A stretch of DNA of 16,075 nt, taken from assembly GCA_036269915.1 (NCBI GenBank), contig DATBDM010000146.1:1-16075 (forward strand). The letters run 5' to 3'. Every line of letters begins with the position of its first letter. Positions within the stretch are counted from its first letter, which is position 1. The notes under the pieces are model-generated. The model did no database searches. It was not told the origin of the DNA and worked only from the letters and a program-made list of their open reading frames with translations. Positions 1-8,665 of the stretch are shown here, piece by piece. Source of the stretch: DATBDM01 sp036269915 (GTDB lineage Bacteria; Actinomycetota; Thermoleophilia; Solirubrobacterales; Solirubrobacteraceae). Made by a program: the position numbers and the translations under genes.

Positions 1-87
1 CTGACCGGCGTGCTGCGGCGCCTCAGCGCCTCGTTTGCCTCCGGGGAGGCGGCGGGCAGCCACGATGGAGGACCGGCCGACGCGTGA
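1..87 (+). CDS. C-terminal end of an upstream gene, unidentified (partial)
   Basis: Reading frame 1 is open from the first base and ends at TGA 85-87, giving 28 residues that start LTGVLRRLSASF and end GGPADA. The stop lies just before the Shine-Dalgarno sequence of the CHAD gene, a normal spacing for an upstream operon member. The fragment is too short and too low in complexity to name. Because the next two genes carry polyphosphate-associated domains, a polyphosphate enzyme is possible, but nothing in these residues shows it. The frame could also be chance in GC-rich DNA. Confidence 0.35.
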   Translation: MTGVLRRLSASFASGEAAGSHDGGPADA

Positions 88-93
88 GACCAC

Positions 94-99
94 GGAGGA
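94..99 (+). promoter_or_regulatory. Shine-Dalgarno site of the CHAD gene
   Basis: GGAGGA lies 6 nt before the ATG at 106. It fixes that start over the other ATGs at 35 and 84, which lie in different frames and have no such site. Confidence 0.8.
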
Positions 100-105
100 A
101 CCGCC

Positions 106-1005
106 ATGTCCTATCGCCTGGACCTTGCCGACCATCCTGCCGACGCGCTGCGGCGCACGGCGAACGAGCGCCTCGAGCACGCGCTCGGGGCACTCGGCGA
201 TGCCGCCCCCGACGAGCGCGACGCCGCCGTCCATACCGCCCGCAAGGACGTCAAGAAGGCGCGTGCGTTGTTGCGCCTGCACCGTAGCGGGCTCCGCCGG
301 GGCGGCTACCGTCGCGAGAACGCGGCGCTGCGCGACGCCGCGCGAGAGCTCTCCGAGCTACGCGACGCGCGGGTCCTCCTCGACACCGTCGATGCCCTCG
401 CCGAGCACTTCGCGGGTCAGCGTCCCGCGGCGGCGTTCGACTCCCTGCGCGTGGCGATCGAGGCGGAGCCGACGGCCGCCGGGAGCGACCCCGGCGACGC
501 GGTCGACGACGGCCGCGCGCGCCTGTCCGCGGTCGTCCGGCGCGTCGAGGACTGGGACCTGCGCGGCGACGCCGCGGCCATCGTGGCGAAGGGGCTGCGC
601 CGCAGCTACGAGCGTGGCCGGGAGGCTGCCCGCGAGGCCGAGCGACGCCCGACCGACGAGCGCCTCCACGATTGGCGCAAGCGCGCCAAGGACCTTCGCC
701 ACCAGCAGGAGCTCCTGCAAGACGCCTGGCCCAAGCTCCTGGGCGCCCAGGCCAAGGCCGCCAAGGCTCTCGCGGACCTGCTCGGCGACGATCACGATCT
801 CGCCGTGCTGACCGAGCGGATGGGCGGCGACCCGGCGTTCGAGGAGCTGCGCGAGCTCGTCGAGCACCGCCGCGCCGACCTCCAGGCAGAGGCGTTCCGG
901 CTCGGCCGGCGGATCTACGCCGAGTCGCCGAAGCGCTTCACCAAGCGCGTCACCGCGTACCTCGCGCGAGCGCGGCGCGAGGCGCCCGCGACGGTGGCGG
1001 CCTAA
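106..1005 (+). CDS. CHAD domain-containing protein
   Basis: This 299-residue, charged, largely helical protein has the conserved CHAD pattern of histidines within basic helices. His43 sits in VHTARKDVKKAR, His188 in LHDWRKRAKDLRHQ, and His230 in LLGDDHDLAVL. No signal peptide or membrane segment is visible, so it should be cytoplasmic. CHAD domains are known to bind inorganic polyphosphate and to occur on polyphosphate granules, often fused to or beside CYTH domains. Here a CYTH gene follows after 6 bp, so the two are probably co-transcribed. The start is set by a strong ribosome binding site. No enzymatic activity should be assumed; a polyphosphate-binding or granule-associated role is inferred from the family. 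Confidence 0.9.
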   Translation: MSYRLDLADHPADALRRTANERLEHALGALGDAAPDERDAAVHTARKDVKKARALLRLHRSGLRRGGYRRENAALRDAARELSELRDARVLLDTVDALAEHFAGQRPAAAFDSLRVAIEAEPTAAGSDPGDAVDDGRARLSAVVRRVEDWDLRGDAAAIVAKGLRRSYERGREAAREAERRPTDERLHDWRKRAKDLRHQQELLQDAWPKLLGAQAKAAKALADLLGDDHDLAVLTERMGGDPAFEELRELVEHRRADLQAEAFRLGRRIYAESPKRFTKRVTAYLARARREAPATVAA

Positions 1006-1011
1006 GCGGCC

Positions 1012-1482
1012 ATGGGCCAGGAGATCGAGCGCAAGTTCCTCGTCGAGGACCGTCCGCCCGGTCTTGACGACCACCCGCACGACGCGATCGAGCAGGGCTA
1101 TGTCGCGGTCGACGAGAACGCCGAGGTCCGCGTCCGCCGCCGCGGCGGCGACTGCACCCTCACGATCAAGTCGGCTCCCGCGCGGACCCGGGTCGAGGAG
1201 GAGATCGCGATCGAGCCAGAGCGCTTCGAGGCTCTGTGGGCGCTCGCCGACGGCCGGCGGATCGTCAAGACCCGGTACCTCGTGCCCTGGGAGGGCGTGA
1301 CCGTCGAGGTCGACGAGTACCACGGCGCGCTGGAGGGCCTGCGCACCGCCGAGGTCGAGTTCGCCGACGAGGCGGCGAGCGGGGCGTTCCCGCCGCCGCC
1401 GTGGCTCGGCCGCGAGATCACCGGCGACCGGCGCTACGCCAACCAGACGCTCGCCGACCGGGCTCAGAACCCGTCGCGGTAG
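1012..1482 (+). CDS. CYTH domain protein, probable inorganic triphosphatase (TTM family)
   Basis: The protein has 156 residues and opens with MGQEIERKFLV. This carries the CYTH signature ExExK (Glu4, Glu6, Lys8), which binds metal and triphosphate at one end of the tunnel fold. Alternating charged strands follow, including EVRVRRRGG, CTLTIKS, EEEIAIE, RRIVKTRYLV, TVEVDEYHG and AEVEFAD, as expected for a triphosphate tunnel metalloenzyme. The length matches short single-domain bacterial members such as the Nitrosomonas europaea tripolyphosphatase. Hydrolysis of tripolyphosphate is the likely activity. Thiamine-triphosphatase or class IV adenylate cyclase activity is known elsewhere in the superfamily and cannot be excluded. 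Its last 19 bp overlap the end of the convergent ureidoglycine aminohydrolase gene. Confidence 0.9.
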   Translation: MGQEIERKFLVEDRPPGLDDHPHDAIEQGYVAVDENAEVRVRRRGGDCTLTIKSAPARTRVEEEIAIEPERFEALWALADGRRIVKTRYLVPWEGVTVEVDEYHGALEGLRTAEVEFADEAASGAFPPPPWLGREITGDRRYANQTLADRAQNPSR

Positions 1483-2216
1483 ACGTCCTTGTAGAGCAGG
1501 TACTCCGCCGGCTCGGTCCCCGTCGCGACGAACGACTGCGGGCAGTAGGGCGCCATGTAGATGAAGTCGTCGCGGCGCACCTCGAGCTGCGCGCCGTCGA
1601 GGTGGTAGACGCCGCCGCCGGCGGTCATGTAGAGCCCGTGCTCCTCGTCGTGGACCTCGACCTTGTCGAGCCCGACGCCGGGGTCGAAGGCGAGCAGGCT
1701 CATGTTGAAGTCGTGGCGCGGGTCGCGCGGCGGGATCAGCTCGCGGCGGCGGAATCCCGGCACGCCGGTGTCCTCCCACGGCGCGTCCTCGCGATGGCCC
1801 GCGAGCGCCGCCGGCTCGGCGAGCCCGGGCCAGGGCTCGTAGCGGCGCTTGAGCCACAGCACCTGCGCCGGCCCGTCGCCCGCGTCGAGCGAGAAGCCCT
1901 CGCCCGGCGGCAGGTAGCACCAGCCGCCCGCGCCGAGCGCCACGTCGCGCGCCCCGTGCAGCACGGCGTCGCCGGAGAGCCCGTAGAGGAAGTCCTCGAA
2001 CCCGGCCGCGACGCCCGTCAGCGCCCCGCCCGCCTCGATGTCGAGCACGTACTGGCCGAAGCGCGCCGGCGCCAGGCGCGGCGTGACGAGCTTGTAGACC
2101 AGCCCGTCACGGACGTTCGGCAGCCGGCTCGCGTAGCGGTTGGCCGGGGTCAGCAGCGTCCAGGACGGGCCGCGGCGACCGCGCGAGGCGGCGACGGGCA
2201 TCGCGTGGTCGGTCAT
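1464..2216 (-). CDS. allE: (S)-ureidoglycine aminohydrolase (bicupin)
   Basis: This 250-residue two-cupin protein should convert (S)-ureidoglycine to (S)-ureidoglycolate and ammonia, a late step of purine-ring degradation. The C-terminal cupin has E-x-H-x3-H at Glu187, His189 and His193, then Gln227 in APYCPQSF, exactly 34 residues after the last histidine. This spacing matches the Mn-binding Glu/His/His/Gln set known for plant and E. coli ureidoglycine aminohydrolases. The C-terminus LLYKDVYRDGF is also typical of the family. The ATG at 2216 overlaps the stop of the upstream 8-oxoguanine deaminase gene as ATGA, implying translational coupling. The open frame extends far upstream in antisense register to the deaminase; that extension is spurious. 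The 3' end overlaps the convergent CYTH gene. Confidence 0.92.
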   Translation of the reverse strand: MTDHAMPVAASRGRRGPSWTLLTPANRYASRLPNVRDGLVYKLVTPRLAPARFGQYVLDIEAGGALTGVAAGFEDFLYGLSGDAVLHGARDVALGAGGWCYLPPGEGFSLDAGDGPAQVLWLKRRYEPWPGLAEPAALAGHREDAPWEDTGVPGFRRRELIPPRDPRHDFNMSLLAFDPGVGLDKVEVHDEEHGLYMTAGGGVYHLDGAQLEVRRDDFIYMAPYCPQSFVATGTEPAEYLLYKDVYRDGF

Positions 2217-3571
2217 CGGGTGGCGCGCTCCTGCAGTCGCGAGCTCTCGCGGGCGAGGTCGCGCGCAAGCGTGTCGGGATCCGCCGTGCGCAGCTCGCCG
2301 CCCTCGACGACGACCTCGCCGGCGACGATCAGCGTGTCGACCGGGCGGCTCGGGCCGAGCACGAGCCCGGCGACCGGGTCGGCGATCCCCGCGTAGCCCG
2401 GGTCGTCCATCCGCCACAGGGCGACGTCGGCGACGGCGCCCTCGCTGAGATGCCCGAGCTCGTCCTCGCGCCCGAGGCAGCGCGCGCCGTGCCGGGTGGC
2501 CAGCTCGAGCGCCTCGCGGGCGCTCAGCGCGCGCGGGCCGCCCTTGGCGCGGGCGACGTAGAGGGCGGCGCGCAGGTCGTCGGTCAGCTCGCCCGACTCG
2601 TTGGAGGCCGCGCCGTCGACGCCGAGGCCGACCGGCGCGCCGGCGTCGAGCAGCCCGCGCACCGGCGCGACGCCCGCGCCGAGGCGGCAGTTGGACACCG
2701 GGCAGTGGGCGACGCCCGTACCCGTCGCGCCCATCCGGCGCACCTCGTGCTCGTCCAGATGGATGCAGTGCGCGAGCCAGACGTCGTCGCCGAGCCACCC
2801 GAGGTCGTCGAGGTACTGCAGCGGCCGGACGCCGAAGCGCTCGAGACAGAAGTCCTCCTCGTCGGCGGTCTCGGCCAGGTGGGTGTGCAGCCGCACGCCA
2901 CGGGCGCGGGCCAGCTCGACGGTCTCGCGCATCAGCTCGGGCGTGACCGAGAACGGCGAGGTGGGCGCCAGCGCGATTCGCACCATCGCACCCGGCGACG
3001 GGTCGTGGTGGCGGTCGATCGCCGCCGCGCTCGCGGACAGGATCGCGTCGCGATCCTCGACGATGCGGTCGGGCGGCAGGCCGCCGTCGGACTCGCCGAG
3101 GTCCATCGCGCCGCGGCAGGGGTGGAAGCGCAGCCCGGTCGAGCGCGCGGCGTCGATCTCGACCGCCAGCAGGTCGCCGGCGTCGTCGGGGAAGATGTAG
3201 TGGTGGTCGGTCGTGGTCGTGCAGCCCGACCGGGCCAGCGCGGCGAGCGCCGCGCGGGCGGCCGCGTCGACCGTCGCGTCGTCGATGTGCGCCCACACGG
3301 GGTAGAGCGCGACGAGCCACTCGAAGAGCGTCGCCTCCTGGGCGAACCCGCGGGTCGCCGACTGGTAGAGGTGGTGGTGGCAGTTGACCAGGCCGGGGGT
3401 CGCCAGCAGCCCGCGGCCGTCGAGGCGGCGGCCGTCGCCCTCCGCGGCCGCACCGGGGCCGACCGCGGCGATGCGGCCGTCCTCGAGCACGAGGTACCCG
3501 TCGGCGTGCTCGCGCCGCTCGTCGTCGACGGTGGCGATCGCACAGCCCTCGATGATCAAGCGCTCCGGCAT
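2213..3571 (-). CDS. 8-oxoguanine deaminase (amidohydrolase superfamily)
   Basis: This 452-residue zinc amidohydrolase of the TrzA/AtzA-like branch should hydrolyse 8-oxoguanine to urate and ammonia. Metal-ligand motifs are in order: NCHHHLYQ (His65, His67), then HTHLAET, then AHCIHLDEHE, then GVDGAASNES with the catalytic aspartate. The segment LFEWLVALYPVWAHID after the first motif is characteristic of the 8-oxoguanine deaminase group, as opposed to guanine deaminase or SsnA. It is coupled by ATGA overlap to a ureidoglycine aminohydrolase gene, and its neighbourhood handles purines, which supports a catabolic role. The ATG at 3571 has no clear Shine-Dalgarno sequence. On the minus strand TAGCGT ends 9 nt before it and could be a -10 element of a nearly leaderless transcript. 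Another substrate such as isocytosine or guanine is possible. Confidence 0.88.
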   Translation of the reverse strand: MPERLIIEGCAIATVDDERREHADGYLVLEDGRIAAVGPGAAAEGDGRRLDGRGLLATPGLVNCHHHLYQSATRGFAQEATLFEWLVALYPVWAHIDDATVDAAARAALAALARSGCTTTTDHHYIFPDDAGDLLAVEIDAARSTGLRFHPCRGAMDLGESDGGLPPDRIVEDRDAILSASAAAIDRHHDPSPGAMVRIALAPTSPFSVTPELMRETVELARARGVRLHTHLAETADEEDFCLERFGVRPLQYLDDLGWLGDDVWLAHCIHLDEHEVRRMGATGTGVAHCPVSNCRLGAGVAPVRGLLDAGAPVGLGVDGAASNESGELTDDLRAALYVARAKGGPRALSAREALELATRHGARCLGREDELGHLSEGAVADVALWRMDDPGYAGIADPVAGLVLGPSRPVDTLIVAGEVVVEGGELRTADPDTLARDLARESSRLQERATR

Positions 3572-3614
3572 CGGCGCGGCACGCTACAGGACACCTGCCT
3601 GACACCGGGGCGAA

Positions 3615-3634
3615 CGAAAACGTCCGCATTTTCG
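3615..3634. promoter_or_regulatory. Candidate operator palindrome
   Basis: CGAAAA at 3615-3620 and TTTTCG at 3629-3634 form a perfect inverted repeat around the 8-bp centre CGTCCGCA. A 20-bp dyad with A/T-rich half-sites in such GC-rich DNA, midway between divergent purine-related units, suggests a binding site for a dimeric regulator. The regulator is unknown and not encoded in the window. Confidence 0.4.
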
Positions 3635-3702
3635 ACGCAAGGAGGATGGGTCCGTCCACGTCGCGCGGTTTGCTAGCCGGGAGGGGTTCAAGCGAAGAGT
3701 TC

Positions 3703-3708
3703 GAGGAG
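3703..3708 (+). promoter_or_regulatory. Shine-Dalgarno site of the BMP lipoprotein gene
   Basis: GAGGAG ends 4 nt before the ATG at 3713. It fixes the start immediately before a classical lipoprotein signal peptide. Confidence 0.75.
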
Positions 3709-3712
3709 TCCG

Positions 3713-4830
3713 ATGACCAAGCGTTTCGTCGCGCTGGTCCCGGTGCTCGTCGCGGCGATGGCTGTCGCGACCGGGTGCGGGACCACGTCCGACAGCACGT
3801 CCTCCAGCAGCTCCGGGAGCGGTGGGGGCAGCAAGACGATCAAGGCCGCGTGGATCTACGTCGGCTCGACCGATGACGCCGGCTGGACCGCGGCCCACGA
3901 CGCCGGGCGCAAGTACGCCGCCTCGCACCTGGGCTCCAAGCTGCAGACGACGTTCAAGGAGAACGTCCCCGAGGGCCCGCAGACCAGCCAGGTGATCGAC
4001 GACCTCGTGCGCGACGGCAACAAGATCATCTTCGCCACCTCGTTCGGCTACCAGGACGCGATGGTCAAGGCGGCCAAGAAGTACCCCGACGTCAAGTTCG
4101 AGCAGGCGACGGGCTCCAAGCTCGCCCCGAACCTCTCCGAGTACTACGGCGCCGGCGAGGACTCGATCTACCTGGCGGGCATGGCGGCCGGCGCGGCCAG
4201 CAAGTCCGGGCACCTGGGCTACGTCGCCCCGTTCCCGATCCCCGAGGTGATCCGCGACATCAACGCCTACACGATCGGCGCGCAGACCACGCACCCCGGC
4301 GCGACCGTCAAGGTCGTGTGGACCAACACCTGGTTCGATCCCGACAAGGAGAGCAAGGCCGCGCAGGGCCTCGCGTCCTCGGGCGCCGACGTGCTCGGCC
4401 AGAGCCAGGACAGCCCGTCGACCGGCCAGGTCGCGAAGTCCCAGGGCCTGAAGTGGACCGGCTACGACTCCGACCAGCAGCGCTTCGCCCCGAAGAACTG
4501 GCTGACCGGCGCGGTCTACAACTGGGGCCCGTACTACACGAAGCAGATCCAGGCGGCGATGGACGGGAGCTGGAAGTCTGCGTCCTACTACGGCTCGATC
4601 AAGGACGGCTTCACCGACATCGCGCCGTTCGGCACCTCGGTCTCGCAGGCCACGCAGAGCAAGATCGACGCCAAGAAGAAGGCGATCCAGGACGGCTCGT
4701 TCTACGAGTTCCAGGGTCCGCTCTACGACCAGTCGGGCGCGCTGAAGGTCTCCAAGGGCGACAAGCTGTCGCTCGGCGACATCCTCGGCATGACCTGGTT
4801 CGTCAAGGGCGTCGTCGGCAGCCCGAAGGG

Positions 4831-4834
<4 letters not shown>
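3713..4834 (+). CDS. BMP family ABC transporter substrate-binding lipoprotein
   Basis: The 373-residue protein begins with a lipoprotein signal: basic MTKR, a hydrophobic stretch, and the lipobox ATGC with Cys22 as the lipid-modified residue. A Ser/Gly-rich linker (about residues 25-40) tethers the mature domain to the outer face of the membrane. The body fits the Bmp/PnrA basic membrane protein family: KAAWIYVGSTDDAGWTAAHDAG at the start of the first lobe, then KIIFATSFGYQDAM, LAGMAAGAASKSGHLGYVAPF and GADVLGQSQDSPSTGQVAK. Characterised members bind nucleosides, but the ligand here is not evident from sequence. Because the gene lies between purine-degrading enzymes, a purine nucleoside, base or urate-like ligand is inferred. 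It is the first gene of a four-gene importer operon, and its stop overlaps the ATPase start (ATGA). Confidence 0.93.
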
Positions 4835-6356
<1,522 letters not shown>

Positions 6357-6360
<4 letters not shown>

Positions 6361-7709
6361 GGGCGCCCTTCGGCCTGCGGCTCGAGCGGCGGCTGGTCAC
6401 GCCGGCGTGGCTGCCGTTCGCCGTCCCGGTCGGCTCGATCGTCGCAGCGCTCGTGATCACCGGCGCGATCCTCGCGGTCACCGGCGTCGACCCGTTCCCG
6501 GCCTACCGGCGGCTGTTCGACCGCGGCTACGTCGGCGACGGCGCGCTCTCGAGCATGCTCGTGACCGCTACGCCGCTGATCTTCACCGGGCTCGCGGCCG
6601 CCGCGGCGTTCCGCATGCGCATCTTCAACATCGGCGCCGAGGGCCAGCTCTACGTCGGCGCGATCGCCGCGGCCTGGGCGGGACTCGCGCTCGGCGACTC
6701 GGGCACGGCGGTGGCGATCGCGGCGATGGCCGTCGCCGGCATCGCGGCCGGAGTGCTGTGGGCGGGGATCCCCGGCCTGCTGCGCGCGTACACGGGCACG
6801 AGCGAGCTGATCACCTCGCTGATGCTCAACTACATCGGCGGCCTGCTGCTGACCTACCTGATCTTCGACTCGCGCTCCTACTGGCGCGACACGACGTCGC
6901 CGAACGGGCGCATCTTCCCCACGGGCAAGACGCTGTCCGACGCGACGAACTGGCCGACGTTCACGACGCTGCTCGCGCCCGCGATCGTGCTCGTGGTGGT
7001 CGCGCTGGCGCTGGCGATCAGCCTCGGCCGCCGCGCGTGGATCGCGCGGCGCAGCGGCGCCGGCGCCGACCGGCGGCGGCGCTCGCGGATCGCCGCGATC
7101 CTCGGGCTCGTCGTCTTCGTGCTGTCCGTCGTACTGATGAACCTCACGCCGGCGCAGTCGGTGGTCTTCCCGTTCGGCTTCTGGATCGGCCTCGCCGCCG
7201 CCCTCGCCGTCTGGGTGCTCTACCGCGACACGCGCTTCGGCTACGAGGTGCGCGTGGTCGGCGACTCGCCCGCCGCGGCGCGCTACGCCGGCATGCGCAC
7301 GAAGCGCAAGATCGTCGCGGTCATGTGCCTCTCCGGCGGCCTCGCGGCGCTCGGCGGCGCGAGCCAGGTCGGCGACTTCAGCCACGTCCTCGACGCCCGC
7401 GGGCTCCAGCAGGTCGCGCTGGGCTACACCGGCATCGTCGTCGCCGCGCTCGCGCGCTTCAACCCGATCGCGGTGCCCGTCGTCGCGCTCGTGCTCGGCG
7501 GCCTGATCAACGCCGGCTACGCGCTGCAGGGCGCCGACTTCCCGTCGGGGATGGTCGGGATCCTCGAGGGCGCGCTGCTGCTGTGCACGCTCGCCGGCGA
7601 GGTGCTCGGCCACTACCGCCTGCGCGCCGGCCGCGGCGCGACCGACGAGACCGCGGCAGAGGCCACGGCCGAGGTGTCGGCCGCCGATGTCGTCCTGGGA
7701 CAGGCATGA
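6357..7709 (+). CDS. ABC transporter permease, BMP/nucleoside-type importer (first subunit)
   Basis: The 450-residue polytopic membrane protein belongs to the branched-chain amino acid/ribose permease superfamily. Hydrophobic segments begin at about residues 20-43 and continue to the C-terminus. Family motifs include FRMRIFNIGAEGQLYVGAIAAAWAG and the coupling-helix-type stretch VRVVGDSPAAARYAGM. It starts with GTG at 6357, overlapping the ATPase stop, so translation is probably coupled. Two features make it longer than a minimal family member: an arginine-rich hydrophilic segment (RRAWIARRSGAGADRRRRSR, about 222-243) between membrane segments, and an Ala/Glu-rich cytoplasmic tail after about residue 420. 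The second permease begins by an ATGA overlap. Confidence 0.92.
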
Positions 7710-8665
7710 ACCACTCGATCATCGTCGTCACCGCCGCGTCGGCGCTCTTCTACGGCACGCCGCTGCTCTACGCCGCCCTCGGCGAGCTGCTCGCCGAGCG
7801 CTCGGGGGTGCTCAACCTCGGCGTCGAGGGCATGATGCTCGTCGGCGCGGTCACCGGGTTCTGGACGGTGCAGAAGATGCCCGGTCCGGGAACACCGGTG
7901 CTGCTCGTCGCATTGCTCGTGGCCGCGCTCGCCGCGGCGGCGATGGCGCTGATCCACGCCTTCCTGGTCATCACCTTGCGCGCCAACCAGACGGTCTCGG
8001 GCCTGGCGCTGACGATCTTCGCCGGCGCCACCGGGCTCTCGACCTACCTCGGCAGCCAGGGCAAGCTCGGCGGCCAGCCCGCGCACCACGCCTTCCGCGC
8101 GCTGGACGTCTTCGGGCTCGCGGACGTCCCGATCCTCGGCCCGATCCTCTTCCACCAGAACGCGCTGGTCTACGCCTCCTGGGTGCTCGTCGCGATCGTC
8201 TCCTGGTACCTGTTCCGCACCCGCCCGGGGCTCGAGCTGCGCGCGGTCGGCGAGTCGCCCGACGCCGCCGACGCGGTCGGCATCAACGTCACGCGGGCGC
8301 GCTACGTGCACACGCTGCTCGGCGGAGCGCTGGCCGGGATCGGAGGAGCGTTCTTCTCGCTCGCGCTGTCGCCGAGCTGGCTGGCCGGCATGACCGCCGG
8401 CGCGGGCTGGATCGCGATCGCGCTGGTCATCTTCGCGTTCTGGCGGCCGGCGCTGACGCTGGTCGGCGCGTACTTCTTCGGCGCGCTGTCCTCGCTGGGC
8501 TTCAACCTGCAGTCGCGCGGCGTCCACCTGCCGCCGGAGCTGTTCGCCGCGCTGCCCTACGCGCTCACGATCGTCGTGCTCGTCGCGGTCTCGACCGGCT
8601 GGACCAAGCGCCGCCTCGGCGCGCCGGCCGCGCTCGGGATCCCGTACGTGCGCGAGGAGCGCTAG
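7706..8665 (+). CDS. ABC transporter permease, BMP/nucleoside-type importer (second subunit)
   Basis: The 319-residue polytopic protein is the partner permease. It has the family pattern LGELLAERSGVLNLGVEGMMLVGAVTGFW near the N-terminus, LRANQTVSGLALTIFAGATGLSTYLG centrally, and ELRAVGESPDAADAVGINVTRARYVHTLLGGALAGIGGAFFSL as the probable ATPase-contacting loop and following helix. It forms a heterodimeric channel with the product of the preceding gene. The ATG at 7706 overlaps the previous stop as ATGA. Its TAG stop at 8663-8665 lies in the same CTAG that encodes the stop of the convergent adenine deaminase gene, so no separate terminator space exists. Confidence 0.93.
   Translation: MNHSIIVVTAASALFYGTPLLYAALGELLAERSGVLNLGVEGMMLVGAVTGFWTVQKMPGPGTPVLLVALLVAALAAAAMALIHAFLVITLRANQTVSGLALTIFAGATGLSTYLGSQGKLGGQPAHHAFRALDVFGLADVPILGPILFHQNALVYASWVLVAIVSWYLFRTRPGLELRAVGESPDAADAVGINVTRARYVHTLLGGALAGIGGAFFSLALSPSWLAGMTAGAGWIAIALVIFAFWRPALTLVGAYFFGALSSLGFNLQSRGVHLPPELFAALPYALTIVVLVAVSTGWTKRRLGAPAALGIPYVREER

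Larger units (their letters stand above)
3572..3712. promoter_or_regulatory. Divergent intergenic region between 8-oxoguanine deaminase and the BMP importer
   Basis: These 141 bp separate two divergent units and must hold both promoters. They are visibly less GC-rich than the genes. A direct repeat GACACC occurs at 3590-3595 and 3601-3606, 11 bp apart (one helical turn). An imperfect palindrome lies at 3615-3634. A consensus AAGGAGG at 3639-3645 abuts an ATG at 3646 with no spacer, so it probably does not start a gene. No promoter can be placed with confidence. Confidence 0.55.

Noticed and set aside
1464..3659. A 731-codon minus-strand frame that would fuse ureidoglycine aminohydrolase to a long upstream extension
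   Set aside because: The extension is arginine-rich, low-complexity translation antisense to codon positions and overlaps the true 8-oxoguanine deaminase frame. The ATGA junction at 2213-2216 gives a better start.
3572..3712. A purine riboswitch ahead of the importer
   Set aside because: The leader is short, and I could not find three-way-junction pairing or the conserved loop sequences of known purine aptamers.
3646..3876. A 76-codon frame preceded by a perfect AAGGAGG
   Set aside because: The Shine-Dalgarno sequence abuts the ATG with no spacing, the frame overlaps the lipoprotein gene out of register, and the translation is charged and low-complexity.
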